64,000 nucleotides of DNA from Cyclobacteriaceae bacterium (GCA_020436085.1 JAGQYM010000008.1:1-64000); one strand, 5' to 3'. Shown: positions 1 to 8,674, numbered from the stretch's first letter. The notes: generated from the letters alone by a model not told the origin. A program made the numbers and translations.

Positions 1-377
1 TGCTTTTTTCCAAACCAAAAACGGATAAAAGATTTCGTTAAGGGATCATCATCAATCCAGGGCAGGGAGACCGAACTTAGTGTAAGTCTCGATACTTCAT
101 TTACAAGTTCTTGTCCTTTTTGCCTAACTTTTTCAGAATCCAAAGCTGTTGTCCAAGCTTTTGACATTAATACAGCTAATGGATCAATGTCGAAACCTAT
201 TCCATTATAGCCATAATTCGAAACCGTTCTCAGAGCTGTGCCAGATCCCACCATCGGATCTAAGATCGTAGCGGTTTTTCTTAAGCTTTTTAGAGCTTCG
301 AATGCAATTTCCGGTGCCATTCGTGCAGCAAAAGGGTGAATGGGCCGAATCTTTGAATTTTTTTTTGTAGAATCCAT
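1..377 (-). CDS. DNA methyltransferase, N-terminal part (cut by window edge)
   Basis: Reading the minus strand from an ATG at 377 gives an open frame to the window edge, about 125 residues. The segment IHPFAARMAPEIAFEAL is followed by ILDPMVGSGTALRT and then GIGFDIDPLA. DPMVGSGT matches the S-adenosylmethionine-binding motif I (DPF.GSGT) of N4/N6-type DNA methylases, and the acidic GFDIDP matches motif II. The catalytic motif IV would lie beyond the window, so target base and specificity cannot be read. No restriction partner is visible on this side. Start choice: the ATG at 377 is the first in frame, and a later Met lies just before APEIAFEAL. It could be a stand-alone methylase or part of a restriction system outside the window. 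Confidence 0.7.
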   Translation of the reverse strand, partial: MDSTKKNSKIRPIHPFAARMAPEIAFEALKSLRKTATILDPMVGSGTALRTVSNYGYNGIGFDIDPLAVLMSKAWTTALDSEKVRQKGQELVNEVSRLTLSSVSLPWIDDDPLTKSFIRFWFGKK

Positions 378-474
378 CCAATTTTCAAGAGACTTACTAA
401 AATAGCCAAAGCATTCCTAAAAATGGTATTTATTAAATGCTTCCTGTTTGTGATAGGTCTATTTCTGTACGACA

Positions 475-500
475 AAAAACCCGCCTTTTGAGCGGGTTTT
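475..500 (-). terminator. Rho-independent terminator of the M20 peptidase gene
   Basis: AACCCGCC, a TTTTGA loop and GGCGGGTT-type pairing form a perfect GC-rich hairpin. On the minus strand the right arm runs directly into TTTTTT. It sits 22 bp after the stop codon of the minus-strand peptidase gene. Confidence 0.85.
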
Positions 501-522
501 ACCTAATTGGAGAAGTCTTAGA

Positions 523-1923
523 CTATTTTTTCCGGTCCACTTTTACGGGCTGAGTCAGCTCCTTGGTCAGTTGATACAAAAACTCCTGGCCTTCGTAGTA
601 GGACTTCACCTGTATCTTTTCGTTCATACCGTGCGCGTTGCTTTCTCCCGGTTCTGAGAAAAGGCCTGACACTCCGAATGTAGGTATTCCCGCTCTTCGG
701 GTGTGGGCTCCATCCGTTGCTCCGGTAGACATCACGGGCACCACTGACACGCCAGGCCACATCTTTGCCGTTACTTTTTCAATACCACCAAACACAATCG
801 GGTCGAGTGGTGAAGGTGGACTTGGTGCAGCGGGATTGACCGCGGTCACTTTTATTTTGTCGTCATTAAATACTTTGACCAATTGCGCCTTGATCTGTTC
901 GGGATCGTCATTGGGTAAAATTCTGCAGTTCACCACTGCGGTAGCTGTTTGAGGCAAAGCGTTCTCTGCATGACCACCGCTGAGCATCGTGGCTACACAA
1001 GTGGTGCGAAGCAATGCATTGTAATAGGGATCAGCAGAGAGATTTTTTACTGCCGAAGCCACAGGAGGGTTTTGAATGACTCCCATCATGTCAGCAGAAA
1101 GCTGTCCTTCTTCCAGTTTTGCTGAGCGCTCAAAGAACACATGCGTACCATCGTTCAGGTTCACAGGGAAATCATAATGCGCGAGGTTGTCCAGTGCCTT
1201 CGCCACATGATAGATGGGATTGTCTTTTCTTGGTCGCGAACTGTGACCACCCGGGTCGGTTGCCTCCAGTTTAAAACTTTGATACACTTTTTCACTCAGC
1301 TGTACGCCATTGAGTATTTTCTTTCCGTCTTTCAGTTGGCCGCCACCGCCTTCGTTTAGGGCAAACTCTGCATTCACGAGATCGGGATGATTTTCCAACA
1401 GCCAGGCCACACCATTGTGTGGGCCACCTTCTTCATCGGCCGTCAATGCTACGATGATGTCGCGCTCGCCATTGTATTTTTCTTTTTTCAGGCGTATCAG
1501 GTTGGCAACAAAAATAGATGCCATCGCTTTGTCGTCTGCAATGCCACGTGCGTAGAAGTAACCGTTTTCTTCACGGAAGGTAAAAGGATCAAAAGTCCAG
1601 TCTTCGGGCTTGGCTTCTACTACGTCAAGGTGTGCCATCAGCAGCACTGGTTTCTTTTTGCCCGTGCCGCGTAGTCGCGCTACCAGGTTTCCTTTTTTAG
1701 GGTGGGCACCACCGATAAAAAGATCTTTGTCTTCAAAGCCTGCTGCTTTCAGTCGGGCGGCCATGGCTTCAGCGGCCTCTGTTGTATTGCCGGCAGAATG
1801 TGTGGTGTTGATTTCCGCCAGTTCTTTAAAAATCTCACGAGTGAGTGGTTGATCGGGCTGGGCCATTACACTCATTGCCGCCATCACGCACCACCCGATA
1901 CATATTGTCTTTAGTGATTTCAT
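523..1923 (-). CDS. Secreted M20-family metallopeptidase
   Basis: A 466-residue zinc peptidase of the ArgE/DapE/carboxypeptidase G2 family. The N-terminus (about residues 1-21, ending MAQ) is a signal peptide, so it probably acts in the periplasm or outside the cell. Metal-site signatures are visible: MAHLDVV (H98, D100), GIADDK (bridging D130/131) and TADEEGG (catalytic E164 followed by ligand E165), then GGHSSRP in the dimerisation domain and a late His in the ESNAHGMNE segment. All key residues are present. It likely hydrolyses peptides or acylated amino acids; substrate cannot be told. It is monocistronic, with a clear terminator downstream and a non-coding gap of about 150 bp upstream. 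Confidence 0.9.
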   Translation of the reverse strand: MKSLKTICIGWCVMAAMSVMAQPDQPLTREIFKELAEINTTHSAGNTTEAAEAMAARLKAAGFEDKDLFIGGAHPKKGNLVARLRGTGKKKPVLLMAHLDVVEAKPEDWTFDPFTFREENGYFYARGIADDKAMASIFVANLIRLKKEKYNGERDIIVALTADEEGGPHNGVAWLLENHPDLVNAEFALNEGGGGQLKDGKKILNGVQLSEKVYQSFKLEATDPGGHSSRPRKDNPIYHVAKALDNLAHYDFPVNLNDGTHVFFERSAKLEEGQLSADMMGVIQNPPVASAVKNLSADPYYNALLRTTCVATMLSGGHAENALPQTATAVVNCRILPNDDPEQIKAQLVKVFNDDKIKVTAVNPAAPSPPSPLDPIVFGGIEKVTAKMWPGVSVVPVMSTGATDGAHTRRAGIPTFGVSGLFSEPGESNAHGMNEKIQVKSYYEGQEFLYQLTKELTQPVKVDRKK

Positions 1924-1992
1924 TTGACTTGGTTTTAGTGATCATAATTTACGCAAATGGGGTTCTGGTGCAAACGGAAGTTACACCAGCAA

Positions 1993-2039
1993 CTTAGCGG
2001 TCTTTGCGACCTCTGCGGTTGATGTTTTTAACCACTAAG
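1993..2039. repeat. Possible dispersed intergenic repeat
   Basis: The gap between the peptidase and the Ada-like gene holds CTTAGCGGTCTTTGCGACC and CTCTGCGGTT, closing with CTAAG. The stretch resembles the short AACCGCAGAGG/TTTGCG repeats scattered in many bacterial genomes, and its ends (CTTAG/CTAAG) are complementary. Only one copy is seen in this window, so the call rests on resemblance. Confidence 0.3.
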
Positions 2040-2071
2040 TATGCAGCGCACAAAAAGAGTTGAAGAGAAGA

Positions 2072-2323
2072 CTATTTACTTTGGTGGCGTTCCTTCCACA
2101 GTTGATAAGCCTCCCTCATGCAATGTCCGCAGGGTCGGAATCCGTATTTAGTGGCTTCGAGATAATCGCTAAAGAAAACGCGATTGGTTTTGAGCATTCG
2201 TTTGCCGGAAGCGCACTGAAGCGTTCCAAAGATTTTTAGCCTGGCATTGCCGGCCAGTTGTATTTCTCCTGTTCTGATCTTTTTGATCAGCTCCTTGTTT
2301 GTGATATCGTCATGCCGCGTCAT
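2072..2323 (-). CDS. Ada-like metal-binding domain protein
   Basis: A small protein of 83 residues if started at the ATG at 2323 (MTRHDD); a longer frame opens at 2377 but runs deeper into the upstream gene. The pattern TLQCASGK, then NRVFF, then EATKYGFRPCGHC matches the zinc-binding N-terminal domain of the alkyl-transfer protein Ada (GFRPCkrC end). Three cysteines are visible, while Ada uses four, so one ligand seems replaced. No methyltransferase or AraC domain is attached. The start overlaps the 3' end of the 2OG-oxygenase gene by 14 bp, implying translational coupling. Together with the divergent alkA this suggests a role in DNA alkylation damage, as sensor or accessory protein; that role is inferred. 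Confidence 0.7.
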   Translation of the reverse strand: MTRHDDITNKELIKKIRTGEIQLAGNARLKIFGTLQCASGKRMLKTNRVFFSDYLEATKYGFRPCGHCMREAYQLWKERHQSK

Positions 2324-2999
2324 GAAAAACGATGCCCAGTGTGAACCGCCTTCCGGTCGTGACCTCACTGACCCCATGTCTCACGTTGGCCCTATAATAC
2401 CCTTTCGTTCCCAACACCGGCCTGAAGTTCGTGGTGACGATCACTGCATCACCCTGGTTTGGCTTCAGCACCATTGCCTTCGATTGCGCTCTCGGCACCT
2501 GCTCTGTCAGGACCAATTCACCACCCTCGTGGTCACGCCCTTGTTGCGTAAGAATAAAGATAACCTGAAAAGGGAAATAGACTGCTCCATATAAATCCTG
2601 ATGAAGCGTGTTGTAGTCGCCAGTCTCGTATTTTAAGATTAGTGGAGTAGGTCGAAGTTGATTTTGTTGGTGACATTTTTCAATGAACGCCTCATGAGAT
2701 AGTGGAAAGGCGTCCGGTATCTTTAAGTTTCTCATCCACTCATTGGCAATCGGAGCCAAGGGTTTGTAAAGTTCCTGTCTTAATGTTTGTACCGTTTCCG
2801 GCAACGGATATTTGAAATACTTGTATTCACCTCTGCCGAAGCGATATCGTTGCATGTTGATCACTGTGCGATATAAATCAGACTGATAATTTTCAATGAG
2901 AGATTGACATTCCAATGCACTTAAAACGGATGGCACAATGGCATATCCCTTTGTGTTGAGACTTTCGGAGATGATAGTGGATTCAAGGTTCAAATTCAT
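2310..2999 (-). CDS. 2OG-Fe(II) oxygenase, putative alkylated-DNA repair type
   Basis: A 229-residue protein with the jelly-roll oxygenase signature: HQDLYG (iron ligands H and D), a later RHGVSEV (second His) and TGRRFTLGIVFHD (the Arg that binds 2-oxoglutarate). The overall pattern, including LKYETGDYNTLHQD and GGELVL, resembles the COG3826/PF09859 family, annotated as oxygenases acting on damaged DNA. It is predicted to be soluble and cytoplasmic. It is co-transcribed with the Ada-like gene (14-bp overlap) and divergent from alkA across a gap of about 100 bp, a context consistent with oxidative dealkylation. The family name is from pattern memory; a general prolyl-hydroxylase-like role is the alternative. 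Confidence 0.78.
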   Translation of the reverse strand: MNLNLESTIISESLNTKGYAIVPSVLSALECQSLIENYQSDLYRTVINMQRYRFGRGEYKYFKYPLPETVQTLRQELYKPLAPIANEWMRNLKIPDAFPLSHEAFIEKCHQQNQLRPTPLILKYETGDYNTLHQDLYGAVYFPFQVIFILTQQGRDHEGGELVLTEQVPRAQSKAMVLKPNQGDAVIVTTNFRPVLGTKGYYRANVRHGVSEVTTGRRFTLGIVFHDAA

Positions 3000-3103
3000 A
3001 AATCAAAGATTGTAGAAGGGACACTCTTAGGTAACCCGTTTCTTGCTGAATATCGTTTTGAGTAGTTGAGTTTTCTTGCTCTTTCTGTAGACTTGCATTT
3101 CGC

Positions 3104-3977
3104 ATGATTATCGCTACGCCAACAGAATTTAGATTTAACGAGATCCTTCATTTTCTGACGCGGTCCCCGAAAGAACTTTTGCATACCGTGGATGATGAGC
3201 GCGTGTACAAGTTGCTCGAAGTAAATGGTAAACCTTATCTGCTTCGACTTTCAGCAAAGGGCAACGACCTTAAGGTTGAATTTCTCATGGGCAAGGCGGA
3301 CGCAGCGGTAAAGAAACAAGTGACAAAATATATCTTCGATTGGTTTGATCTAGATTAAAGATCTTACACCATTCTATAAACTGGCAAAGACTGACACTTA
3401 TCTAAAGCCGCTCGTGAAAAGACATTTCGGTTATCGGATAGTGGGTCAGCCTGATTTATACGAATCATTGGTGTGGGCTGTGCTTGGTCAGCAGATCAAT
3501 TTACAATTTGCTTACACGCTGAAAGGGAGATTTGTGCAGGCGTACGGAACTGAAGTAAAATTCAAAGAGCGACCTTATTACCTGTTTCCCAATGCGGCAT
3601 CAATTGTCAATGTGAAGCCGGACGAACTTCTGGGTTTACAATTCAGCAATCAGAAAGCCCGGTATGTCATTGAAATATCTAAGGCGTTTGTTGACGGAGT
3701 AATTTCACAGGATAAGTTGGCAAGATTGTCTTTGGAGGAAGCTAAAGAGCAGTTGATACAAATCAAGGGTATTGGCAACTGGACGGCTAACTATGCTTTG
3801 ATGAAAACATTTCGATATGCGGATGCTTTTCCGCTAGAAGACGCGGGACTGAAAAATGCAGTTAAACAATGTCTCGGTCTCGACCGCGCACCTACGTGGA
3901 AGGAGATTGAGAAAGTGTTTGAGAAATACAAAGGGTGGGAGGCCTATGCCACGCTTTACCTCTGGCGGATGCTTTAA
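3104..3977 (+). pseudogene. alkA: DNA-3-methyladenine glycosylase II, split by a +1 frameshift
   Basis: Two adjacent frames together read as a normal AlkA of about 290 residues. The first (3104-3358) is the N-terminal domain, ending DWFDLD just before TAA at 3356-3358. The second frame continues KDLTPFYKLAK from 3357 and carries the catalytic half, LVWAVLGQQIN, IKGIGNWTANYALM (helix-hairpin-helix) and ADAFPLEDAGL with the catalytic Asp. Skipping the single T at 3356 restores the family-typical FDLD-x-DLTPFY junction. The second half alone could start at GTG 3414, giving 187 residues without the N-domain. This may be a real inactivating mutation, a sequencing error, or, less likely, a recoding site. 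The enzyme excises 3-alkylpurines; neighbours on the other strand are also alkylation-repair genes. Confidence 0.75.
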
Positions 3978-4423
3978 GCTTCAAATTGTTTTAAGTGATG
4001 ATCGAGGTGTTTGTACATTGACTTTCCCCATTGCTCTGGTGTCAGTTTTCCAAAAAACGAGTGTGGTTCTTTGGTGCAATTGGCCTCGCCTCCTTTACTA
4101 AATTCTCTGACAAGGTCTAATAGTCGAGTTTTCTCTGCGCCTAAATCTGTTCGCTGTGTGATTACAAATTCTTTCGCGGTGGGACTGTTTTTCGAAACGG
4201 GCGAGTCGTTGTAGTAGCTTGATTTGAATAGTGGACCAAGTACATACCCCAGAAAACTTCTTGGGATTCTTTTACGGTCCAATGCAACCAGCATGGTTTC
4301 AGCGCAGTGCGTCACCATTTGGTCCACTTCCATTTTACCCCATTGACGTTGGCTTTGTGGTGTGAGCGATTCAATTCTTTTTTCAAGCTCCTGCAGGGCT
4401 GGTGGTTCAAAAATGCTTTTCAT
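3974..4423 (-). CDS. DUF1569 (DinB-like fold) protein
   Basis: About 149 residues from the ATG at 4423 (MKSIFEPPALQELEKRI); the longer frame to 4465 adds an unlikely leader. Conserved family features are MVTHCAETM near the middle and KLTPEQWGKSMYKHLDHHLKQF at the end (written in two parts here only by position), the histidine-bearing pattern of DUF1569, which is related to the DinB four-helix fold. Function is unknown; DinB-fold relatives bind metals or act as thiol-dependent transferases. It converges on alkA with a 4-bp overlap at the stop codons. Confidence 0.75.
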   Translation of the reverse strand: MKSIFEPPALQELEKRIESLTPQSQRQWGKMEVDQMVTHCAETMLVALDRKRIPRSFLGYVLGPLFKSSYYNDSPVSKNSPTAKEFVITQRTDLGAEKTRLLDLVREFSKGGEANCTKEPHSFFGKLTPEQWGKSMYKHLDHHLKQFEA

Positions 4424-4498
4424 CGTGGTTGGGGTGATTTTGAAGTAAATTAACACAATGATCAAATACGAGGTTGTATTGTTTTATAAATTGCGAGA

Positions 4499-4936
4499 AT
4501 GAAATCTGTGTTAATTGTTGTTTTTGGTGTTGTATTGGCTTTCTCGGGCGGCCTTCAAGCGCAGGTGCTGGAGAACCCTGACGAGGCCTTCCGCCTTTCC
4601 CGCGAGTCGCAAAAACCTCTGCTGCTTGTATTTTCAGGTTCAGACTGGTGCGCACCCTGTATTCGGTTCAATAAAAATGTATTGAGCCAGGAAGATTTTA
4701 TCCACTTTGCGTCTGATCATTTCATTTTGCTCAAAGCTGATTTTCCGCAAAGGAAGAAGTTGCCTGATCTGATAAAACAGCAAAATGAAAAACTTGCCGA
4801 GAGATTTAATCCTTCGGGCCTGTTTCCTCACATTCTTTTACTGAATCCTGATGAGAGCAAAAAAGGCACCTTCACTTATCGCAATCAAAAATCGGGTGAG
4901 TTTATTACTGAGCTTAGTACCTATTTTTCCGAATAG
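4499..4936 (+). CDS. Periplasmic thioredoxin-like protein (WCAPC)
   Basis: A 145-residue protein with a signal peptide of about 22 residues (ending LQAQ) and a thioredoxin fold whose active site is GSDWCAPC. The cis-Pro region is seen as GLFPHILLL. It resembles the Thioredoxin_7/DUF255-like periplasmic reductases. It is the first gene of the set thioredoxin, DUF4266, DUF3570, thioesterase; the same first three families recur at 14878-17674 with an ApbE gene added. A job in keeping the cysteines of the DUF4266 lipoprotein reduced is plausible but inferred from neighbours only. Confidence 0.85.
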   Translation: MKSVLIVVFGVVLAFSGGLQAQVLENPDEAFRLSRESQKPLLLVFSGSDWCAPCIRFNKNVLSQEDFIHFASDHFILLKADFPQRKKLPDLIKQQNEKLAERFNPSGLFPHILLLNPDESKKGTFTYRNQKSGEFITELSTYFSE

Positions 4937-4993
4937 GTCAATGATGATACATGGGTCTTTAATTCGAAAAAATTAAGTCTTAAATTGGTTCTG

Positions 4994-5209
4994 ATGAGAG
5001 CACTCTTCATTTTGTTTTTGCTGGTGGGTATTACTTTGCTCACCTCTTGCGAGTCTGTGAAGCCGTATCAACGTGTTTACCTGAATGACTATGAGATGAA
5101 AATGGGCGCTCCAGGATCAAGAGGGTTTGAACAATATGTTTGTACCATTCGAGAAGGAGCATCTGGGGGAGGGAGTACAAAAACAAGCGGTGGATGCGGC
5201 TGTAATTGA
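4994..5209 (+). CDS. DUF4266 small lipoprotein, copy 1
   Basis: 71 residues from ATG 4994 (a TTG at 4985 is the other in-frame start). The signal peptide ends in the lipobox LTSC, so it should be a lipid-anchored periplasmic or outer-membrane protein. Then come the family block YQRVYLNDYEMKM and a Gly-rich tail, REGASGGGS followed by GGCGCN at the very end. The second copy at 16069-16293 keeps the same blocks. The EGAS segment resembles the [ST]GA[ST] site modified by ApbE flavin transferases, so it might carry covalent FMN; this is a hypothesis. The DUF3570 gene starts 11 bp later. Confidence 0.85.
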   Translation: MRALFILFLLVGITLLTSCESVKPYQRVYLNDYEMKMGAPGSRGFEQYVCTIREGASGGGSTKTSGGCGCN

Positions 5210-5220
5210 GTATAGGATAG

Positions 5221-6423
5221 GTGAAGAAAAGATATCTCTTGATCGGATTGATAGCCGCAACTTTAGGTGCTCGTAGTCAATCTCTAAATTCCAACTATAA
5301 AAAGAAGAAGCTTTCGCACAATGATGTGCAGATGGTGTATTCGTATTACAATCAGAACAACAATCACTCAGCCGTTACCGGTGGCATTGGCACCGAAGAT
5401 CTCCAGGTTTATTCAACACAATTCCTCGTAGATAACATTAAAGACTCCACGAGGACTCTGCATTTCGGTTTGGGACTTGATGTGATCAGTTCCGCCTCAA
5501 CCGACAACATTGATTTTGTTTTTTCTTCAGCATCACGTCACGATTCACGGATTTACACCTCGTTGGGATACAACAGAACGTCAAACCCAGATCTGAGTTG
5601 GGGCACGGCCTCTTCTTTTTCTATTGAGTCCGATTACTTGTCGTGGGGGCAAGCATTTTCATTGAATCACATCAACGCATCACAGACAAGAGAAATCTCT
5701 GCTTCGTTGCAAATGTATTTTGATGATCTGAGATGGGGACGATATCAAGGGCACAAGGTTTTGGAGTTGGTGTATCCATCGGAGTTGAGGGGAAGAAATT
5801 GGTTTGATAAGTATCGAAGGAATTCTTTCAACCTTTCATTGGGTTTGTACCAAACCATAAACCAACGGATGTCGTTGGGGGTGTATCCAGGATTGACTTA
5901 TCAATCTGGTCTTCTTTCTACTCCGTTTCATCGTGTCTACTTTACTGATGGAGGCAAAAAAGTAGAAAGTCTTCCTTTTCATCGCGTGAAGATTCCTTTG
6001 GGCGTACAATTGAATTCGTTCGTAGGCACAAGATGGATACTTCGGTCTTACTACAGAATTTATTGGGACGATTTCGGAATTACAGCGCACACTTTCAATC
6101 AGGAAGCGGCCGTGAAAGTTTCCAGAGTAATTACATTAACTCCATTCGTTCGACTTTATGTTCAGCAAGGCACTGAGTTTTTTAAGCCTTACAGTGAACA
6201 CGATCCTAATGCACGATATTACACTTCTGATTATGACCTATCGGACTTCAATAGTATGGACGTTGGGATGGGTTTTCGATATGCACCTTATTCTGTAAAA
6301 GGCAGGTCGACTTTTAAGGCAGTTGAGTTTAGGTTTTCACACTATCAACGTTCGGACGGACTTCATGCTAACGTAGTATCCATGTCTATAAACTATGACA
6401 GAGAAAGCAAAAAGAGTGAATAG
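5221..6423 (+). CDS. DUF3570 outer-membrane beta-barrel protein, copy 1
   Basis: 400 residues, GTG start, signal peptide ending ARSQ. After it the frame shows HNDVQMVYSYYNQNNNHSAV and TGGIGTEDLQVYS, the DUF3570 opening, then alternating aromatic beta-strands and the closing pattern YYTSDYDLSDFNS...GMGFRY. It should be an outer-membrane barrel of unknown function. The second copy at 14878-16053 shares the NHSAVTGG-type block, the SSAS segment, FHRVYF/FNRVYF, and the SDYDLS block. It is always downstream of the DUF4266 lipoprotein here, so the two are probably partners. Confidence 0.85.
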   Translation: MKKRYLLIGLIAATLGARSQSLNSNYKKKKLSHNDVQMVYSYYNQNNNHSAVTGGIGTEDLQVYSTQFLVDNIKDSTRTLHFGLGLDVISSASTDNIDFVFSSASRHDSRIYTSLGYNRTSNPDLSWGTASSFSIESDYLSWGQAFSLNHINASQTREISASLQMYFDDLRWGRYQGHKVLELVYPSELRGRNWFDKYRRNSFNLSLGLYQTINQRMSLGVYPGLTYQSGLLSTPFHRVYFTDGGKKVESLPFHRVKIPLGVQLNSFVGTRWILRSYYRIYWDDFGITAHTFNQEAAVKVSRVITLTPFVRLYVQQGTEFFKPYSEHDPNARYYTSDYDLSDFNSMDVGMGFRYAPYSVKGRSTFKAVEFRFSHYQRSDGLHANVVSMSINYDRESKKSE

Positions 6424-6425
6424 CT

Positions 6426-6857
6426 ATGGCGCGTTTGGAACTTGAGTTACCAGATAAGTTCATGTTCAGTTGTGAGATTTCAGTGCGTGCAAGCGACCTG
6501 AACTATGGGGGACATGTCGGCAATGATAATGTACTCACATTGATGCAAGAGGCCCGCATTTTGTTTTATAATCACATAGGGTTCAAAGACGAAATCCATT
6601 TCGAGGGCAACGTGGGCCAGATTATCTCCGATGCACTGGTAATTTATAAGTCGGAATCATTTCTTGGCGATCGCCTGACGATTCAGATTGGCGTCACTGA
6701 TTTCAATAAATATGGATTTGACTTGATCTATCTCATTAGCAACCAGACCACAGGCAAAGAAGCTGCGCGAGGGAAGACCGGAATAGTATGTTTTGACTAC
6801 ATAAGAAAGAAGGTTGCGTCAGTGCCTCAGCGTCTACTGGCACAGTTGCAACAGTAG
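6426..6857 (+). CDS. Acyl-CoA thioesterase, 4HBT/hotdog family
   Basis: 143 residues starting 2 bp after the DUF3570 stop codon, so probably the last gene of that operon. The stretch RASDLNYGGHVGNDNVLTLM is the hotdog-fold active-site region (Asp and Asn/His near the N-terminus), and YKSESFLGDRLTIQIGV matches the central strand of YbgC/FadM-type thioesterases. It is cytoplasmic, with no signal peptide. It should hydrolyse acyl-CoA or acyl-ACP; substrate is unknown. Its link to the envelope genes upstream may be only positional. Confidence 0.8.
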   Translation: MARLELELPDKFMFSCEISVRASDLNYGGHVGNDNVLTLMQEARILFYNHIGFKDEIHFEGNVGQIISDALVIYKSESFLGDRLTIQIGVTDFNKYGFDLIYLISNQTTGKEAARGKTGIVCFDYIRKKVASVPQRLLAQLQQ

Positions 6858-6990
6858 CAATCGATTTCTTTTACCTCCTGTATCGGATTACAACCGGCTA
6901 TTTCACAGATTATATTTTGGTCGTCATTTGGCATGGAGTGCCATCGCTCAATACTTAAATTGAAGAGTGAAATAACCTTAACCAAATACG

Positions 6991-8574
6991 ATGAGACAAC
7001 GACTACTCTTGTTCTTGTTCCTGGTATCGCTGGCCGCGTTTGGCCAGAAACCAAAACTATCAACCAAGAAAATTGATGCGCTGAAAAAGGAAGCTGCCGA
7101 CAAAGTACAGGCTAACGAAAAGCTGGTGCAAGTGATGGTAGATAAGATTTTCAGTTTTGCTGAATTGGGATTTCAGGAATATGAATCCAGCAAATACCTC
7201 ACGGAGTTGCTGAAGAAAAATGGATTTAAAATTGAGATGGGTATTGCGGGTATTCCAACAGCCTGGACTGCAAGCTGGGGAAGTGGCAAACCGGTGATAG
7301 CGCTGGGTAGTGATGTGGACTGTATTCCAAAGGCTTCACAGAAACCCGGTGTTGCTTACCACGATCCGATTGTAGAAGGAGCACCTGGTCATGGAGAAGG
7401 ACATAACTCGGGTATTCCTTTGAATATTGCAGCAGCATTAGCCGCCAAAGAAATCATGGAACGTGAAGGCCTTTCGGGTACATTGGTATTGTGGCCAGGT
7501 ATTGCGGAAGAGCTCGTAGGCACAAAAGCGTACTACACACGAGATGGCTATTTTGATAATGTCGATATGTGCTTGTTCACACACGTAGGCTCCAACCTCG
7601 GTGTGTCGTACGGTGCAGCATCAGGTACAGGACTTATTTCCGTGGAATACACATTTAGCGGTGAGTCTGCTCACTCGGCTGGGGCACCATGGAGAGGAAG
7701 AAGTGCTGCCGATGCAGTGGAGCTGATGAACATTGGATGGCAATATCAGCGCGAGCACCTTGAGCCACTGCAACGTTCTCACTCTGTGATCACCAATGGC
7801 GGAGACCAACCTAACGTTGTTCCACAAAAGGCTTCCATCTGGTACTATTTCAGAGAGATTACCTACCCTAACATCATGGAGCTGTACGGTCATGGTAATC
7901 GCATCGCGGAAGCATCGGCCAAGATGACACAGACAACTGTAACCAAGAGAACTCTAGGATCCGCGTGGCCTCGTCACTTCAATAAGCCAATTGCGGAGAC
8001 GATGAATGAAAATATAAAAGTGGTAGGACTGCCAACCTGGAGCCAGGACGATCAGGTATTTGCGCGAGCGGTGCAAAAGGAAGTGAAGTCAAGAAGAGAC
8101 ACTACAGGTATGCCAACCAAGCTTGACGAATTCAAAGCGCCAGATCCAGAGCCTCGCAGTGGTGGATCGGATGATATTGGAGACATCTCATGGAAAGTAC
8201 CAACCGTGACGATGCGTTTTCCTGCAAACATCCCAGGTCTTCCTGGCCATAATTGGGCGAACGCTATTGCTATGGCAACACCTATTGCACATAAAGGTGT
8301 GACTGCTGGTGCCAAGGTACAGGCGATGACCATCATTGACATTCTTACCAAACCGGAGATTACTACGAAGGCGTGGGATTATTTTAAGAATGAGCAATTG
8401 GCAAAACAGCAATACAAGCCCATGATCACGGCTGAGGATGAGCCTGCAACTTATCTGAACACAGAGATCATGAAGGAATTTCGTCCACAGTTGGAGAAGT
8501 ACTATTACGATGAAACGAAGTATGATAGCTATCTCCAGCAGCTGGGAATCAAGTACCCGACTTTGAGAAAATAG
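6991..8574 (+). CDS. Secreted M20 amidohydrolase, AbgB-like
   Basis: 527 residues with a signal peptide (ending AAFGQ). The fold is that of M20D amidohydrolases such as aminobenzoyl-glutamate hydrolase subunit B: FAELGFQEYESS near residue 60, GSDVDCIP near 107, GHGEGHNSG at 133-141, a catalytic Glu pair in GIAEELVG, and SAHSAGAPWRGRSA in the dimerisation domain. C-terminal SGGSDDIGDISW and GLPGHNW complete the metal site. Unlike the bacterial cytoplasmic AbgB it is exported, so it probably trims N-acyl or amide-linked compounds outside the membrane. It stands alone, followed by a strong terminator. Confidence 0.88.
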   Translation: MRQRLLLFLFLVSLAAFGQKPKLSTKKIDALKKEAADKVQANEKLVQVMVDKIFSFAELGFQEYESSKYLTELLKKNGFKIEMGIAGIPTAWTASWGSGKPVIALGSDVDCIPKASQKPGVAYHDPIVEGAPGHGEGHNSGIPLNIAAALAAKEIMEREGLSGTLVLWPGIAEELVGTKAYYTRDGYFDNVDMCLFTHVGSNLGVSYGAASGTGLISVEYTFSGESAHSAGAPWRGRSAADAVELMNIGWQYQREHLEPLQRSHSVITNGGDQPNVVPQKASIWYYFREITYPNIMELYGHGNRIAEASAKMTQTTVTKRTLGSAWPRHFNKPIAETMNENIKVVGLPTWSQDDQVFARAVQKEVKSRRDTTGMPTKLDEFKAPDPEPRSGGSDDIGDISWKVPTVTMRFPANIPGLPGHNWANAIAMATPIAHKGVTAGAKVQAMTIIDILTKPEITTKAWDYFKNEQLAKQQYKPMITAEDEPATYLNTEIMKEFRPQLEKYYYDETKYDSYLQQLGIKYPTLRK

Positions 8575-8595
8575 TGAGATCTGAGGGCCTTTAAT

Positions 8596-8626
8596 AAGGC
8601 TGTCAAATTTTTGACGGCCTTTTTTA
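8596..8626 (+). terminator. Rho-independent terminator after the amidohydrolase gene
   Basis: AAGGCTGTCAAA pairs over 12 positions (one G-U) with TTTGACGGCCTT, and the right arm runs into TTTTTT. It begins 21 bp after the stop codon. Confidence 0.9.
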
Positions 8627-8674
8627 TTATGCAGAAGTTTTTTATAAATTTCCTAGTTAATAAGTAATTCCCCT

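Noticed and set aside
523-1914. Several plus-strand and minus-strand frames over the M20 peptidase
   Set aside because: They are shadows of the conserved peptidase frame, without family motifs or start context.
3350-3363. Programmed +1 frameshift in alkA
   Set aside because: There is no recognised slippery site such as CTT TGA and no stimulator that I can see; a mutation or base-call error is simpler.
4407-4655. Minus-strand frame of 82 codons over the thioredoxin start
   Set aside because: Its composition is low-complexity and it overlaps the signal peptide and start of a clear thioredoxin gene.
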